A stretch of DNA of 64,000 nt from Neodiprion pinetum. Taxonomy: Eukaryota; Arthropoda; Insecta; Hymenoptera; Diprionidae. Shown one piece after another: positions 1 to 12,700 of this stretch (its first letter is position 1; every line of letters starts with the position of its first letter). The position numbers and the translations under genes are program-made. The stretch is from positions 9,431,257-9,495,256 of the forward strand of contig NC_060232.1 in the NCBI RefSeq assembly GCF_021155775.2, read 5' to 3'. Under the pieces are notes generated by a model. That model ran no database searches, had not been told where the DNA came from, and saw nothing but the letters and a program-made list of their open reading frames with translations.

Positions 1-712
1 AAACAAAATTTTTTACTAACAACTTATCGATTTGCAACAATAATTCTTGTGGTGGCCTGATGAAGTACTAATATGTATGGCTGTGCTTGCTTCTTTTGGA
101 TGCTGCTGCTGATGCTTAGCCATCCACGCCGCAGTACCCCAAGGTATTTTGGTCCATCCACCATTGTTCCTATCCACACGGTTTGCTTATTTTATATCTT
201 TGCAATGATCGTTTGCCTTCTCCAAATATTCTTCACTTGCTTTTGCCAATTATTTTTCACAAACCTATGTATTTTGCATTAGTTGATGTCACCGTATATT
301 TACTATTTTTTGTAATGTATGATTGGTCATTATCAGAATAATTTTAATTGTTTATTGAACGTAGTGAAATTTTTGGTAAGTATGTTCTATAAATTAAATT
401 TCATTTTTATTTTTATTGTTACGAATGACAATTTGGCGATTTCGTTTATGACACTGCAAGTTGATCTCACAAGATTCAATATTGTTTGATACTCTTCACT
501 ACCTTAATATGCAGGCATCTCTTCAGTTTTGTTCTATGAAGTTCTTAAGTCTTGTCGTCAAACATTGAAAATCACCACATCAGGATGAAACTTAATTTCA
601 AGCACCTGAGGTCGATATTTTTCTAGCAATATCCGCACGATTCATGCTTTCTAATACTGTATGAAACACCCATACTTTAAGCTGAATCAAAGTAACGTTT
701 AATTGTCTTCAG
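1..712 (+). other. Intron of the intersectin gene (5' part outside window)
   Basis: AT-rich sequence before the first recognisable exon, ending in an acceptor (gtcttcag) at 705-712. I looked for the preceding SH3 domain exon and saw none, so the earlier exons should lie before base 1. The short ORF here has no recognisable motif. Confidence 0.6.
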
Positions 713-3700
713 GCAAGAGGTAAAAAACCTGAAATTGGACAAGTCATCGCTCCATACCACGCGACTAGTCCGGAGCAATTGAATCTCCATAGAGGACAAC
801 TCATCATGATCAGGAAAAAGACGGAAACTGGTTGGTGGGAAGGAGAGTTACAGGTAAAAGTTTTACTAAATTATTAGTTATAATACGAAATAGAAGGTGT
901 TCCTCAAAATTTTTACAAATTCATGTTAACTGACAAATAGTCTAATTTCTCATATTTATATTTGCCCCAGGCTCGTGGCCAAAAACGACAAATCGGTTGG
1001 TTTCCTGCATCTTATGTCAAGTTATTGGGAAGTAACAGTAATCGCAGCACACCAGTTTCCCATAGATATCAAGACTCGCCCACTGATCCCAATGTTGGTA
1101 AGTGTACTACTCTTATCATCTGATGGACGGAAAGCAAACAGTACTTTTCTGAATGTCATTCTAAAAGTATAATAAATTTCATTATGCCAGAGGATTTAGT
1201 AGTAGTAAAATACGACGAATTTTGCATAGTGACTGGTTCTTGGCGGTAAACTATGGATTCATAATTTGAAATAGGTGTTTGTGCAGCTTGAAGTGCCTTA
1301 TGAACTTATTGTTTTTATGTTTCTAGAGCGGGTGATGGCTTTATACCCATATCAAGCGCTAAATGAAGATGAGTTGAATTTCGAGAAAGGAGACGTTATA
1401 ACTGTTCTTGCTAAAGAGGATGCCTCGTGGTGGAGGGGCGAGATGAACGGAGTATCAGGAGTATTTCCTAGCAACTATGTTTCTCCGATGTGTAAGTAAA
1501 TTTATCCTCGATATTGACGAAAGTTCATTTATAGCATGTGTTACACTTTCCTCTTGTAACCGGCGTCAACTTTTACATTCACTTGTGTACAAATTTGTAC
1601 ATTTGTCATACCATAGATCTGTAAATCGTATTTAGGAACGTATATTGTAGGTAGTTGCTGCTCTGACATGCATTTTCTCTAATATGACCTATAACAAACC
1701 TATGATTAGCATACTTTTCAACTGCAGTAAAGCACGTTCCTCACACTCTCTATTGTTGAAATATATGAATATAAGTTTCCTGGAAACGCATCCTTCTCTT
1801 CGTGTCACAACCTCACGACCTTATTCAATTAGATGCTCGATAATTGAATGATTATGTAAAACTTGGACACACTACTCTTTCACAGTTTTTATGTATCTGA
1901 ATCAATGTTGCATTTTGAGGTTCTACAATAAATGAGAAACTTGTTATACAGTGAAAAAAAATTTTAGATTTACCAAATCATTGACATCAGTGATATATTT
2001 AACTTAAGAACAGAAACCGGAAATGTATATGAAAGAATATGGCTTACGTATATCTGTTTTGTAGGAACGGCTGGTGCATACTGTCTCCAACCATCGTTGA
2101 TCAATCGCTAGTGTATGTCTGCTAAACGCTCGGCAGGGACCCACTGCGGCACCACTGATTCAGTCTCTCACACTTTATATCTTCCAGCTTTGTTGCACTA
2201 GGTTCATTTGTGTGATGTTAGAATTTTGAAAAAAGTAATAAATATATTCTAGATTGCGTTACGAAATTATTTTAATTTTAGTCAAGTCTTACCAAGGACT
2301 GTATCAAAGTGTTTCAGTTGATTAGGATTATTCTTTCTTTCTTGTTCTACTATTTGTTCATCGATGAAAGTAGATATGTTCTAGGATTGTTGAATGTTAG
2401 AACGATTTTTAAACATGTAATAGTTTTATGAATTGCTGATTTGAGTAAAGTTTTTATTATTTTTTTAGCAAGTTCGAGTAATGATTTTTTTTTAATAACG
2501 AAATCATTCACTGATGTAACAATGTTTTTTCTGTTTATTCCACCAACTTTTCTACAATTATTCTTTCCAAATTAAGTGAACGATGGTGAATTTTTTTTTC
2601 ATTGACTAACATTTCATTACGATTTTTGTCCATAATCGTTACCGCCATTTAAGAACTCTGTTAAAAAATGGTCATACCAGTCGATATGAATTTTAATTCT
2701 GTTTTTGAGGGATAAATTGTATTTTTTTATTCAATGCTTTAAATGAAGTTCGTATTACCTATATAAGCATTGTATACTGTTTAAAACAGCTGAAACTATT
2801 CGTTTGCTCCAAGTCTATAGTAACAGAAAAGAAATGGAATTTAACCATAGATGTTGAAACCTGAATACAATTCGTTTTATTTTTATCAAAAAAATTTCCA
2901 ATCTAGTTTCACAATTTTCTATCTGGGCTGTATTTAATTATTGAAAACAGATGAAGAAGTCATTTTGAAATCGAAATACGTGAATTCAAGTATGTACATT
3001 CTTACAATTAAAAGAGAGCAGTCATTAAAATTTCATTACTTGAATTTAAATGAATAAATAGCTCGTTTAAAGTTAAAAATTTTGCTCACTATGATTATTG
3101 TATTATGAATCTCATTGAATGATTAGGATTTAGCTGTAGCTAATAATTTATTAATATACAGGGTGTCCCTAAATTGCCTCCCACGGACTAGCCAGCATGA
3201 TACCTCGTTAAAATCCAACCGAGAATTTCTTTTCCGGAAGCTTGTCCGACGCATAGTTTTTGAATTATAAGCGATAGCGCTAGGCCAATCAGAGTGCACC
3301 ATTTCATCTAGATTTGCCGCCACGGAAATTGCTGTTTTGTTCGACTGGGTAAATTATTATTATTCGTTTACGAATTAAATATCGGCACCTCCCCTCTCTC
3401 GCTGCTGTACCCCTTATGCTTGAGGATGCGCTTCTGTTTACTCACACAAGTGTGCGCCCATGAATGTGCGGCCGGCAGCGTGTCCGCGGCAACAATACCG
3501 AGGTCAGCGCCCGAGAAGGGGTACAACAGGGAGAGAGGGGAGGTGCCGATATTTAATTCGTAAACGAATAATAATAATTCACCAAGCCGAACAAAACAGC
3601 AATTTCCGTGGCGGCGAATCTAGATGAAATAATGCACTCTGATTGGCCTAGCGCTATCGCTGATAATTCAAAAACTATGCGTCGGACGAGCTTCCGGAAC

Positions 3701-6700
3701 AGACATTCTCGGTTGGATTTTAACGAGGTATCATGCTGGCTAGTCCGTGGGAGGCAATTTAGGGACACCCTGTATATGTATTATATATACATGTATGTAT
3801 ATGTAATATGTATACATATTCAAGAATCTCGTTACTTTATCAGATTTGTATTCCTAAAGGTGTGAGTTTATTTATCTTCTTCTTTTTTTTTACCTTTCTT
3901 ATTACCTATTGCAAACTAACCAACTGCAGATCTGCTTCAGCTTTTGATAAATGATTCTCCTTGTTTTGGTTCCCGCATGGCTTTTTTGTTAAAGTAATAA
4001 TAGCATGTTCAGCCCGTGGGTCCCGTGCCACTCAGTGTTTTCACCAAATTATATAAAATGTCTATTTATTTCAAACAGATTCGTCACAAATTGAAAGAAA
4101 TGCGTTACATATCAAGTCTTCAGCACTACCAAAATAAAGTGTAAAAAATATAATATGCAATGAAACGTAATTTGGCAAATATTATTGAAATTTTCTACTG
4201 ATTTTTGCGATAATAAGAAATAATATAGATCTCCTTTGAGCCCTGAAAAATATAACAGAAAATACAAATAAGTGTGATGAGTTCTCAACTTGCCACTTAT
4301 AATTTAATTTGTATATAATTCCGTTCCCGTTAAATAATTTTTTGCTTTTTTTTTTCATAGAATGATAAGGATAAATATCGTTATTTGGTGTAAACAAAGA
4401 CCGTATGATTAAAATCGCAAAAATTAGACAATTTGATATTGTTTCTGTAACTATAAGATGTACACAGTCATTGAAATTATCATACTGTAATTAATTATGG
4501 TTATGTGTATGTGCATTTAAAAAAAAAATATGTTTCGAACATATTCGCTCAGCACAAGCCAGGCTATATATTTACTTTTCTATAAATATGTCAAACTGTC
4601 TGGTTACAGTGTGTGGTTTTGTTCCTCTTTTTGTGTATGAGTAAAGTTCTACGGTGGGTATTTTGTATCGCGGTTGATTTAAATGCAGACTGATTCGACT
4701 CTTCAAGGCAGTTATGATAATATACAAAGTCAGATGTTTATTTCCCACATCGAACAATTGATCTCAGTATCACATACATTTGACTATCCTCTAACGTCAT
4801 CAGAGTAAACAGTTCCTCAAAAAAATTACATTTAATGTTTCTATTTGTCGTTACTTTTTAGATTTAACGAGTTCTTTGCCTGTACGTTTTTATCACCTAT
4901 GTTACAGTTTGTAATTTTGTACATTAAATTCACTAGATTGATATAGGTCTGTAAGTCAGAAATTTGAATTTTATATGCAAATTTTTAATTGGTAATTTAC
5001 CTCCTATTCATCAATGTTTTCTCCTTTGACCATTTTGATTTCGTTTGTAATTTTTTGCTCTTGTTTAATCGCGTATTACTATTTTTGATTGATATTTTCA
5101 TGTGTATACTAATAACTGCCTTTAAAACTATCTTACTAACTTACATATTTTATGCCCATCAACAATTCTGTTCAACTAACATCTTGCTTCTGCTTCACAC
5201 GCAGCCTAAGGATAGCAGTGTAGCACAGCATCGGCTATAATATATGCTACTTGCAATAACAAATACGAACAGGAATTTATGCATAAAATGTAATGTTTAA
5301 GAAAGGAGGTGGAAGATAAAAATAAACTGCGCAATAAGAAATCTCAACAGTGACTGTATTAATAGAAGAATTTTTTTTCAATTATTACTGTATCAACGTC
5401 AAATATAAAGAAAAAATTCAAACCATAGTCGCCTGTTTGTTCTTGTAAACAGATTAGATACTCAGACGAAAGAAGTACTAATTAATTATTAGACTGCCCT
5501 AACTAACACTAAAATAACACGCCTGCAAAATCTGTGTTAATTCAAATTTGCGAAATAATATTCTCTACATTAATTAACCGTAAAGAAATCCATAACTGTT
5601 GATATTTCTTCTTGTTAAAAATTTCGCAAATATCGATGCTAATCAAGGACTAAACCAATATAATTATTGTACTATTTAAACTACATATGCATAACATTAT
5701 TAAGGTCAAACATCGTTCAGAATTTGCGAATCGAGTGGCAACTAATTCGAACTGTAATGCCATATGTTTCTAGAATTCTGAATGGCGCTGTCTGCATTAA
5801 TAGGTTGACCATATTTATACATTGCTTAGATGTCACGTAGGTATTCCATAGATTGTAACGTTAATTTTTTCAACGACAGCCTCCGGTTATTGTAATTACA
5901 TGGGCGCTTGTCTTTACTTTAGCCATTCACGCCACTGCAAATTGTCTTCAACTGAATTCATTCGATTCTGAATAATGCTGTGTAATGAGTATTTCGTTTA
6001 ATATCATTATCAAAGTTGAGTTTTCGTTCGGAGAACTTAGGTATGATCGTTTCGAAATTGAACAATGTTCATCTTAGTCACTGAATAAGTAAAGCAAGTT
6101 CTTAGTTATGTATTTATTCACGTATATTCTTTATTACGTAATAAGCGCACAATTAAATAGACACATATATAACCATTGTGTGAGCGCCGTTAAAATTCAG
6201 TTTTCAATGTACACACTTAAACGTCATCAGTCTTTCCATATAATTCATTTCAAACTGAATATCTCACCCGGGCCTGTTACCTCGACAATTTGTTCTGGAA
6301 AACAATATTGTGAGAGGTTCGTCAGTCTATGTTACAATACCTAGTTCCTTCCATGAAGTATATTCTATTATTTAAGAGAAGTTGTTAGATAAAGAAATAT
6401 GTTAGTCAATGCATCAAACCGGATTTTTTCAATATAATGAAGTTTCCTGGTTAAACGGTTATTACGGTTTTTCATCTTTTTTCTATGGACACAATAACAG
6501 CGTGAGATGAATTTGCTTTTTATGATGCAATCGTCATCTTACACAGACAATAAAATGAAGCAAGAACCACTGTCCATGTAACTAAGTACTTAATACTATT
6601 TTAGTTTGGAAACGATAATTAATAATATTACTGGGAAAAACCATGTAGTAAATAGTAAAATTGTGATAAATTGAAGATAAATTCATTTGTAGAAGAAAAA

Positions 6701-9700
6701 ATCACTTCAACGAGTAATTTTATGAACTGTAATAATTCTTTTGACTTGTCCTTTCATGAATACTTTGACCGACCAAAACCAAACAATACCAGCTTTTCAT
6801 TTTTTGAACTACAATCATCTGAATTCTTATTGCTCGCTACTAAACATAATTTATGTTGTATTAGCAAGTGTGTTGATCCTCAGGTTTACATTATCGATCA
6901 ACAAACTAGACGAAAATAAAAAATGATAGACTGGTAGTCACAATAATAGATGTAGCCGAGAGATTATTTAACTGTTGTATAGATTTCATACCCAATTGCT
7001 AGTTAATGATTATTCAAACATTAGCAGCACCCCTTTAAACTGTGGATTGACAGCCTAATCAGTGCTTTTTATCAAAGTTGTTGATCAAGCACTGAAAACG
7101 TCAAAAATAAAACAGTTGAAAATGTTATTTGCGCTTGAAATAAAATAAAACCTAAGTTGATTTGATTCTAAAATTCGTGATCTTTAATGTTATAACAAGA
7201 GATGTTTTATAGTTTATAATATATAATGTATAATATATACCCCAATATTTATTATCAGAATTCACTAAGAACAGGTTGGCTATGTTTGTGTCACTAAAAG
7301 GCACAAAATGTTGTGTTCCTAAATTTGAACAGGATCAATAAATAGCATCCTGCAATATCGGGGTAGCCATGACAGTGAATTTTGGCAACAGACTAAGAAT
7401 ATTGAAAAACTACTTCATGCAATGGTATTGTAGTGTATAACATCTAAATTTTGTCTTCAATTTCTTGACTAGTGTATCAAACGTACTACTATTGTTAATT
7501 CCACGAAAAAGCAAGTAGTACAATTTGTCAGAAATTTCATTACAAAGATTTAAAAATTATGTACACGTGAAATTGCGTGAAGTCTTTGATGTTGAAAAAA
7601 TAATTAGTTGAAATAGCAGCCATAAACTTATATTAAAAAAACTAAACAATAAAGTAATATACTTTATGTAATAATTATAGGGATAATAAAATTTGTCAGT
7701 ATTCATTTAGATGTGATTATTCGAGTTATTTAGTAATTACTTTTGTTCTAAATATTCAGCGAATATGTTTTTTTATCAGGTAAATTATATTTGATAAATC
7801 ATATTAAAAAAAGGGACGTTAATAGTAGAAGCCGTGATACATTCTAGTAATTTATTGCTCTCTATCATATACCAAATCTTTGTAATTTGTGACAAATGCA
7901 TCGTAGGACGGAAAAAAACAGTTGCTTGAAAAAAATCAATAATGTTGTTGAATATTACTTACCATTGATAATACATTATCCACCAAAAATTTCAATTATG
8001 CATCTGAGATATTATAACGAGCAAATAACAAGTATGTAATTATAGAATATGTACGTAAAAAATTATGATATATCTTTAACAATTGTTACAAAAAATATAG
8101 CTAACTGTACTGAATGTTTAATGTTACGGAAGAAAGAAAGAGAAAAATGAGAAAAAAATTTAGTGTAAGTCATGATGAATGTAAAAATGTGGACAAAATT
8201 TGTTTGGAATTTAGTCAGTTTGTAGGATATTCGTTTCATTTTAATTTTGTCTTCATTTTATTTGAAAACTTGTCGCCTGATAATAGATGATAATGGAAAT
8301 AAAATATGTAACTATTATAAACACCGTTACCAATGTTGTTAATCTTTTCATTTAAATTTGGAGCAAGACTTTTTTTACATGAAATTGGGAATGTTTTATA
8401 ATTAAGTGAATTATTCTCAATACAAGAAGAATAAGTTTAAAAATACAGGAATAATTTCGAGTCCTTTGCAAAACTATATATTGTTGTTTAAATTGGTCAT
8501 ACAATTTTCTTCGATAATTAAAAAACGCTCCCAAGTTTTCACGGTTGCAACATCACGTCAAGGTTGACTTTTAAGGAATAGAAAAAAATCCGATAATCTA
8601 GAAATACCCACCTTCTTGCCCATAAACTGGTTTAATACTTGCATATAATTTATTTCAGATTCCGCGGAGAATTTTATGTGGGACAGGTGACGTATAGTAT
8701 AGTACTGTGTACAGTAATTATTTTGCCATTTTCCAGATTGTGACTTGTAATTTCACTTTAGAAAAAGAAACTAAACAATTAAAATACGTTAGAAAATATA
8801 GTAAAGAGACTGAAAATACGGATTTTTGATTTAAACTACAGTAATCATCACCGTTTTTTCAATTTCTCATTGTTGTAATCATGGCGATGACAATTCCAGC
8901 TGGATGATTAATTTGGTTTTTTTTTAAACTGTGATTCAGGTGTCTATGTTCTTATCATGTTTACCAATTAAACCGATAAAAATAACGTACATTTTTCTTT
9001 TTCAAATCATCATATAACTGTCAAACTTTGTCCTAAACAGTGGTGCTTTGTTTGTTGTGTTTAGTTAAAATAAGTGTAACATGAATTCGTTTTCACACAC
9101 AGTATCAGTTTCAAACAATTACATTTTTTTTAGTCCGAGCCCCCTTTTCCACCGTATTCAACGTAAATTCCATTTTATTATGAAACTACTCCTTTTTAAT
9201 ATGAATATATTAACTTTTTTCAAGATTTTCGATTTATTTTATGTGCAGCCAGCGATCTAATACGTGATGTTATGTTTGGACTGCTCAATGATACGGAAAG
9301 GAAACGTCAGGAACATATCAAAGAACTCATTGCAACTGAACAAGCGTACATCGAAGACATGACTCTGGTTCACGAGGTGAATACGTTATTTTAAATAATT
9401 TTATATGTATAAAATGTCATTTTGTTTGTAGTTATATGTAAAGCAATAATGCCCAATATTTGTTTACAGGTCTTTGAGAAACCGTTACTTCAAAGTATGG
9501 TACTGACTGTAAACGAAGTTGACAAGATATTCGTCAATTGGCGGGATATTATAGTGTGCAATGACAATTTTTTGAGGTAAGAGTCAGTCAACTTTAGCAA
9601 AAATTTCTGTTTATTAAAAAGTGGTGGATACTTGAAAATTGAATGCAAAGGCGTGTTATTCAGTTCTAACTTTTTTTACTCTTCAGAACACTGAGAATAC

Positions 9701-12700
9701 GAAGGGACAACAGCGATGGTGGTGTTATAAGAATGATCGGTGACATATTGTGTGAAAATGTAAGTTGAATGGTGCACAGTGAAATAGTGTATATGCATTA
9801 ACGTGTTTTATTTGAACAACCAAATATGTGAGTGATTTAGAAGGAAAAATTGGAGGGATATGACTCACGGTTTTGAATTTACAGATCCCGAGGATGTCGG
9901 CCTATGTTAGATTCTGTAGCTGTCAGCTTTCCGCAGCAACGTACCTTCAGCAACTTACTGAAAAATCACCAGAATTCGTTCAGGTTGCTGCGATGTGTCA
10001 ACAGGACCCAAGAACAAAGGGAATGCCGCTGAGTTCGTTTCTCATTAAACCCATGCAAAGGATTACAAAATACCCACTGATTATTAACAAGGTTTGCAAT
10101 GCACGTTTTCAAGCGATTATACATCAGCACCCAGCTTGTCAAAGTAATGTATACCTTTGCTTTTAACAGATTCTCGAATATACTCCTGTGTTACATCCCG
10201 ACAGACAATATCTTCTAGAAGCGCTGGCAAGAGCAGAAGAATTTTGTACACAGGTAACAAAAGGATACATCAATAATTAAATACAGTCACGCATCAAGTT
10301 CAACAGAATCAACAACATGTCTGCGAGATAACTGAATTGTGGCACATCTCTCTTCTATCATTGGTCAGATTACATTATCAAAAGATACGTACCAGATAAT
10401 GTTGTGATCAATGGAAATGTGAAAAACAATTTACGTAGAATTATTATTTCTATGACTATTAAAAATAGGTTCTTATCAGTTAAATCAGTATTTGTTCCAA
10501 ATTAATTATCAATTTGTCGGTATATTAACTTGGATTATTTTTGTCCGTAAATGACTCATATGTTATATGTGTGTCATACGTTGAAATTGATTTAGGTAAA
10601 TGAAGGCGTCAGAGAAAAAGAAAATAGCGACAGACTCGAATGGTTACAACAGCATGTAACTTGCGATGGATTAGAAGAACAACTGATATTTAACTCACTT
10701 ACAAATTCTCTCGGACCTAGGAAATTTTTGCATCATGGAATACTGCACAAAGTACGTGAAATATTTATTTTGCATAAGCAATATCAAATGTTGACGATCA
10801 TGTTGACACATTAGTTTGTATTGTTGAATGCGTGAATGATTTCTTAAAGTAACAATATTACTGTTAGAATAATAACAATAGTAATAATATATTCACCGTT
10901 AACTTACGTTTTAATATTTAGCTTTCAAACGAAGAAGTAATTTTTTCATTGTCATAGGCAAAAAGCGGCAAAGAACTTGTGGGATTTCTGATGAATGATT
11001 TTATCTTGTTTGCTCAACCAACAAAATCTTTACCATCTGGACAGCAATTCTCCTTTGAAAGAAACGCTAATCAAAAATTTAAACTGTACAGAAAAGTAAG
11101 TAACACAACTTGTCCGAAAATTGACAATTCTACAAGTTTCAAATTTAAAAAGTAAATGAATTGGAACAGTTGTATATTTTTATCTACAAGTATGATTTGT
11201 GGATGACTCAGTTTTAACCAGGTATAATATTATATTAGTTGTATAAACTGAAATATTAATCTTTCATTTCAGCCAACGTTTCTGAATGAGTTGGTCATAT
11301 TGACAGTACCGGAACTTAATGGAAATGATACATCCGACCACTCTAGAACGATCCGTTTATGGGATTCAAAGAAAACTATTACTCTTTTAGCACCATCTGC
11401 CAGTGAATGTTCTTTGTGGTTAAAGCGAATAACCGAAGCCAGTAGAGTCTATTTAGAAAATGAAAAAACTCAGCTTCAACGGCAGCGATCGAGTGAGTAT
11501 TTTCCATATTCTTTCTTTCTTGGTTTCGCTAATGTGCAATCAAACTTGTGGTGCGCTAATATTTCCAGAACATTTCTTGTATTTAGATAGAAATTGTTTT
11601 ATATGACAGCTTCCCTCAATGTTGAATTTAAGTCGTCACTTTATAATCATACAGAAATTATGTTATGCACGGAAAGCTAATAGGTAATATACCAATTTCA
11701 CAATTTGCATTTATTGCGGTTCTTTAAATGATCTTGTATAAATAATTCATTTATAGAAATATCTGTATACTTTTCAGTTTTTCTAACTAGAAATGTTTTT
11801 TTTAAACGAATTTATAATAGATCATTTACATTTTTCGTTACGTTTATTACATCGAGTCGAAATTGTTGATTTCTGATTTAATAAAATGTCTATGTCTGTC
11901 AATGTGTGTGAGCAGAGCAGGCGCAGTTTGCTGCGTGTGGGCGAATTCTTGTTACTGTACTCGAAGGGTCGAGTATCAAAGCATTATCTGGTAAGAGTTT
12001 GCTTAAGAATGTCCAAGACTTCTGTTAAATTTTATGTGATATTTGCTTGGCTTTGCTTCGTGTGTGCTAATTTGTCTTTTCTAAAAAAAAAACAATTCAG
12101 CTTTGATTCAACGCTGTGTATTCTTGAATTATATATTGAGCCTTGAAAAAAATCGCGACTTTATTAGATGTAATCATCATTATTCCTTGAGCATAAGACA
12201 TGAATTTTACGTGAGACATGCTTTATTCTGTAATTACAAGAAATGAATCACAGATTCATTTTATAGATTCTGATTTTATTGCATTCAATATAAATTGAAA
12301 CAGGTAAATGGGGAATTTACTTCGTTTATTGGTAGGATTATGGCATGCAAGATATTTAGAGCACAAGCTAAATTGATTAGAATGTGTGCAGAAGAATGGT
12401 TACTTGAATGATGGGATTTAAATCAATTTTTGATACCATTAAAATTGCTTACTAATAATTTAGTTTTGCATGCAGCATGTAAATTAACTAGCGCGTCGCA
12501 TGCTTGTAGTTCGCAGGAGACCCCCAAAGGGCCGTCTCAGACTAGTTGTCAGGGAAGCAGAAGATCTCTGTCCTACTAAACCAGGTAATGTTACTGCAGA
12601 TGCTACTAAGATTTGATTTTGTTATTATTTCGAACTTTTCCCTTCTGTAAAACATTCGAAATAGTCAATAAACGGCCATAAAAATTATAACTTTGAAAAA

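Larger units (their letters stand above)
1492..9248 (+). other. 7.8-kb intron between the last SH3 exon and the DH exons
   Basis: AT-rich intron in phase 1. It separates the endocytic SH3 part from the GEF part, which is the boundary between short and long intersectin isoforms in vertebrates. Contents seen: candidate poly(A) signals near the donor, a foldback MITE at 3159-3772, a weak candidate terminal exon at 8659-8690, and no other coding signal. The short ORFs here lack motifs. Confidence 0.7.

Noticed and set aside
3123..3865. Three ORFs over the MITE (3123-3323, 3553-3768, 3608-3865)
   Set aside because: They read the same inverted arm sequence in different places, so similarity between them comes from the palindrome.
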